From contig JAFMVD010000039.1 of assembly GCA_025499625.1 (NCBI GenBank), positions 1 through 56,650 of the forward strand: a stretch of DNA of 56,650 nucleotides, read 5' to 3'. Below are positions 54,730 through 56,650 of this stretch, in pieces. The stretch is from Carboxylicivirga fragile (GTDB lineage: Bacteria > Bacteroidota > Bacteroidia > Bacteroidales > Marinilabiliaceae). How positions within the stretch are numbered: the stretch's first letter is position 1; each line of letters begins with the position of its first letter. Below the pieces are notes generated by a model. It was not told where the DNA came from and searched no databases. It worked only from the letters and a program-made list of their open reading frames with translations. A program made the translations under genes and the position numbers.

Positions 54730-55524
54730 ATGGAATTAACAATGGATACAACTTTACTTGCTTTTAAGGAATTGCTGGATATAATGGATGAGTTACGTGC
54801 CAAATGTCCATGGGACAAGGAGCAAACGAACGAATCGCTCCGTACGCTTACCATTGAAGAAACCTATGAATTGGCCGATGCTATTATTAAAAAGGATGCT
54901 AAGCTGATTAAAAAGGAGTTGGGTGACTTGTTGTTGCACATTGTTTTTTATGCAAAGATTGGTTCCGAGTCCAATGATTTCACAATGAAGGATGTGATTG
55001 ATTCTTTAACTGAAAAATTGATCTACCGTCATCCGCATATATTTTCTGATACTGAAGTAGCCGATGCCAAGCAGGTTGAAGAAAATTGGGAAAAGCTGAA
55101 GTTAAAGGAAAAGGGCGGGAATAAATCGGTATTGGAAGGTGTGCCTATGTCGCTACCAGCTATGGTGAAGGCCAATCGTATTCAGGATAAGGCCAGAGGT
55201 GTAGGTTTCGACTGGGAACACAAGGAGCAGGTGTGGGATAAGGTAAAGGAAGAGCTTGAAGAGCTAAAGGTAGAAATTGACCAACAAGATGAAGATAAGA
55301 TGGAAGCTGAATTTGGTGACTTATTATTTTCTGTGATTAATGCTGCGCGCTTGTATGGCGTAAATCCCGAGAATGCGTTGGAACGTACCAACCGAAAGTT
55401 TATTCACCGTTTCAATTATCTCGAAGAGAAAACACTTAAAGTGGGTCGTGACTTAAAGACGATGAGCTTGGCAGAGATGGATGAGATTTGGGAAGAGGCG
55501 AAAAAAGTTAGAAGTACGAAGTAA
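54730..55524 (+). CDS. mazG: Nucleoside triphosphate pyrophosphohydrolase MazG
   Basis: 264 residues in two tandem MazG domains. The first has 'CPWDKEQTNESLRTLTIEET' and 'KKELGDLLLHIVFYAKIG'; the second has 'KVKEELEELKVEIDQ' and 'EAEFGDLLFSVINAARL', with the EExxE...ExxD metal ligands in each. Cleaves non-canonical NTPs to NMP and pyrophosphate. Start at 54730, with an alternative at 54742. The last codons (VRSTK) lie in a degenerate AAGTACGAAGT repeat tract. Confidence 0.95.
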   Translation: MELTMDTTLLAFKELLDIMDELRAKCPWDKEQTNESLRTLTIEETYELADAIIKKDAKLIKKELGDLLLHIVFYAKIGSESNDFTMKDVIDSLTEKLIYRHPHIFSDTEVADAKQVEENWEKLKLKEKGGNKSVLEGVPMSLPAMVKANRIQDKARGVGFDWEHKEQVWDKVKEELEELKVEIDQQDEDKMEAEFGDLLFSVINAARLYGVNPENALERTNRKFIHRFNYLEEKTLKVGRDLKTMSLAEMDEIWEEAKKVRSTK

Positions 55525-55580
55525 AAAGTTCGGAGTCCGTAGATTTATTGTCCGAAGTTTTGAGTCCGTATTTTCGAGTA
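55506..55580. repeat. Degenerate GAAGT/AGTCCG tract overlapping the mazG 3' end
   Basis: Imperfect copies of GAAGTACGAAGT, TTCGGAGTCCG, TCCGAAGTTTTGAGTCCG run from the last mazG codons into the spacer. Confidence 0.55.
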
Positions 55581-55702
55581 GTTAAGATGCCATTCGAAAC
55601 ATAAATGTTAAGGCCTGTTAATTTTTGGCATAAAGTTTGAAATAGATCTCTCAACAGTTTTAAAACTCATACCGAGTTATTGTAGAACTAAAATTGAGAG
55701 CC

Positions 55703-56329
55703 ATGAAAGCACCTTATATAATTTCAGCAGGCATTGTTTTTCTTCTAGCAACTTCAATTAATAGTGTTGAAGCTCAAAATCGAAGTCGACGTCAACAAGA
55801 TAAGAAAGTGGAGCACTCAGATCATCGTGAAGAGCGCAATCGAAAGGATCACAACAGAAAATACGAAAAGCACCACAAACATCACCATGGTGATAAACGA
55901 TCGAAACATCGGCATTATGTAAGTCGCGATCAACATTATTCATGCAAACATAACTGTAATGCTGCGTATTGTATACACCAAAATCGTAATCACAATACTA
56001 ATAACTACACACATCATCACCCAGAAGTCCACGCTCGTCATTATGTGCAACGCCTACCATCGCATCGCTATTTTTCATTTTACCAAGGTGATGAAATCTA
56101 TTACCATTGCCAAGGACGATTTTATAGTTATCATACTGGCAGAGGATATATTAATATAAATCTCCGTGTATTAAGTGTAAATGAAGTTCCACGACATTAT
56201 TCTATTCGCGAAGTAAATGGTTACGCTTATGCTTATTGTAAAGGTTATTATTACATACCACATGCACATGGTTATTATCGCGTATCAACATCACGACAGA
56301 AATACAGCACATGTAGAGTGAGTTATTAA
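55703..56329 (+). CDS. Histidine-rich exported protein (DUF6515-like C-terminus)
   Basis: 208 residues from the ATG at 55703; the open frame begins three codons earlier with TTG. A signal peptide ends at about 'INSVEAQ'. The mature N-terminal half (about 30-110) is a His/Lys/Arg/Asn-rich, disordered stretch with more than 20 histidines and clusters such as HKHHHGDKRSKHRHY. The C-terminal 100 residues are Tyr-rich with 'YYHCQGRFYSYHTGRGY' and 'GYAYAYCKGYYYIPHAHGYY', resembling DUF6515. Metal binding in the periplasm is plausible but unproven. Confidence 0.75.
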   Translation: MKAPYIISAGIVFLLATSINSVEAQNRSRRQQDKKVEHSDHREERNRKDHNRKYEKHHKHHHGDKRSKHRHYVSRDQHYSCKHNCNAAYCIHQNRNHNTNNYTHHHPEVHARHYVQRLPSHRYFSFYQGDEIYYHCQGRFYSYHTGRGYININLRVLSVNEVPRHYSIREVNGYAYAYCKGYYYIPHAHGYYRVSTSRQKYSTCRVSY

Positions 56330-56650
56330 CTGAGCAAAATTATTTTGTAAAATATATAGGGAAGTTATTTCGACTTCCTTGTTGTTTCATAATAACCTGA
56401 GTTCGACATAAAATTGCTAGCTCAAATCGCTTATAGATTGTTATGTTCTAGCTAAGTATTCTTCAATTGTTCTTTATATTTCCTTCCAATAGGAATCTCA
56501 GTATTTTGTATTAACAATATTGAGGTGTGAATTTTTTGTATGTATTGCCTATTAATTATCACTAGTGACCGACTAATTTTTTAAAATGAGGGTACTCCCT
56601 AAAGGTTTCCCCTCAAAGTTGTAAATTGATTTTGCGAAACATTTTACAAC
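56330..56650. other. Terminal spacer with a LytTR remnant
   Basis: 321 bases to the window edge. No intact gene; the minus strand holds the broken end of a LytTR regulator (see next feature). Nothing else is recognised. Confidence 0.5.
56452..56605 (-). pseudogene. Broken C-terminus of a LytTR-domain regulator
   Basis: The minus strand reads 'SRSLVIINRQYIQKI' and ends 'TEIPIGRKYKEQLKNT' with a TAG at 56452-56454, a clear LytTR DNA-binding C-terminus. Upstream, 'GETFREYPHF' is in the next frame; the shift falls in an A6 run at about 56578-56583 (one base short of an in-frame join), and a TGA occurs a few codons further. So either a recent pseudogene, or a sequencing error at a homopolymer near the window edge. 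Confidence 0.6.

Overview
The window reads as a chromosomal segment of an AT-rich member of the Bacteroidota, most plausibly an anaerobic or facultative Bacteroidales/Marinilabiliales-like bacterium. The evidence is a C-terminal type IX secretion sorting domain, S9-family exported peptidase, LysM outer-layer protein, DUF4136/DUF6263-type lipoproteins and exported proteins, starts that lack Shine-Dalgarno sequences, and repeated -7 elements of the TANNTTTG type that Bacteroidota sigma factors use. Pyruvate formate-lyase with its activase points to fermentative, oxygen-poor growth. No rRNA, tRNA, CRISPR array, phage or conjugative module was seen.

Layout. 1-4.1 kb (minus): LolA-like lipoprotein carrier, FtsK translocase and a lipoprotein. 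4.4-6.5 kb (plus): carbamate kinase and catabolic-type ornithine carbamoyltransferase, closed by a strong terminator. 6.7-11.4 kb (plus): lipoprotein, large S9 peptidase and small exported protein, each with its own hairpin terminator. 11.5-14.2 kb: DUF418 membrane protein (minus) and PhoD-like phosphatase (plus). 14.2-16.5 kb is an accessory patch: a REP-associated tyrosine transposase between two near-identical 29-nt palindromes, then DUF1456, DUF2255, a broken DUF4269 gene and a Dabb protein. 16.6-24.0 kb (minus): stand-alone EgtD-like methyltransferase, a three-gene run led by a cation-chloride-cotransporter-like permease, DUF4136 lipoprotein, M18 aminopeptidase and a cold-shock protein. 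24.4-35.7 kb (plus): topoisomerase III, LysM protein, ABC-F ATPase, RlmB, UroD-family protein, exported DUF6263-like protein and serine hydrolase. 35.8-40.7 kb (minus): Tat-exported dienelactone hydrolase, a long DUF3352-like/MORN protein and AsnA. 40.9-46.2 kb: MFS and BASS-type transporters, a zinc-ribbon-like unknown, an RsmI-like methylase and a 31-residue-repeat T9SS cargo. 46.2-54.5 kb (minus): YciB-Nudix fusion, OFA-type MFS, PflA, PflB, PurC and PhoH. 54.7-56.3 kb (plus): MazG and a histidine-rich exported protein, then the broken tail of a LytTR regulator at the window edge.

Most genes are housekeeping or ordinary metabolism. The interesting material is between genes: (i) four 46-nt palindromic elements, each with 15-nt arms and a 16-nt centre, two of them clearly related; (ii) the transposase with its own palindromes; (iii) a decayed copy of a Nudix gene tail in direct orientation on the other side of the T9SS cargo gene; (iv) a pseudogene whose frame is broken next to a near-perfect 21-bp hairpin, consistent with a palindrome-templated mutation; (v) several short degenerate periodic tracts at gene ends. 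I did not find a clear new defence or multi-gene enzymatic system.
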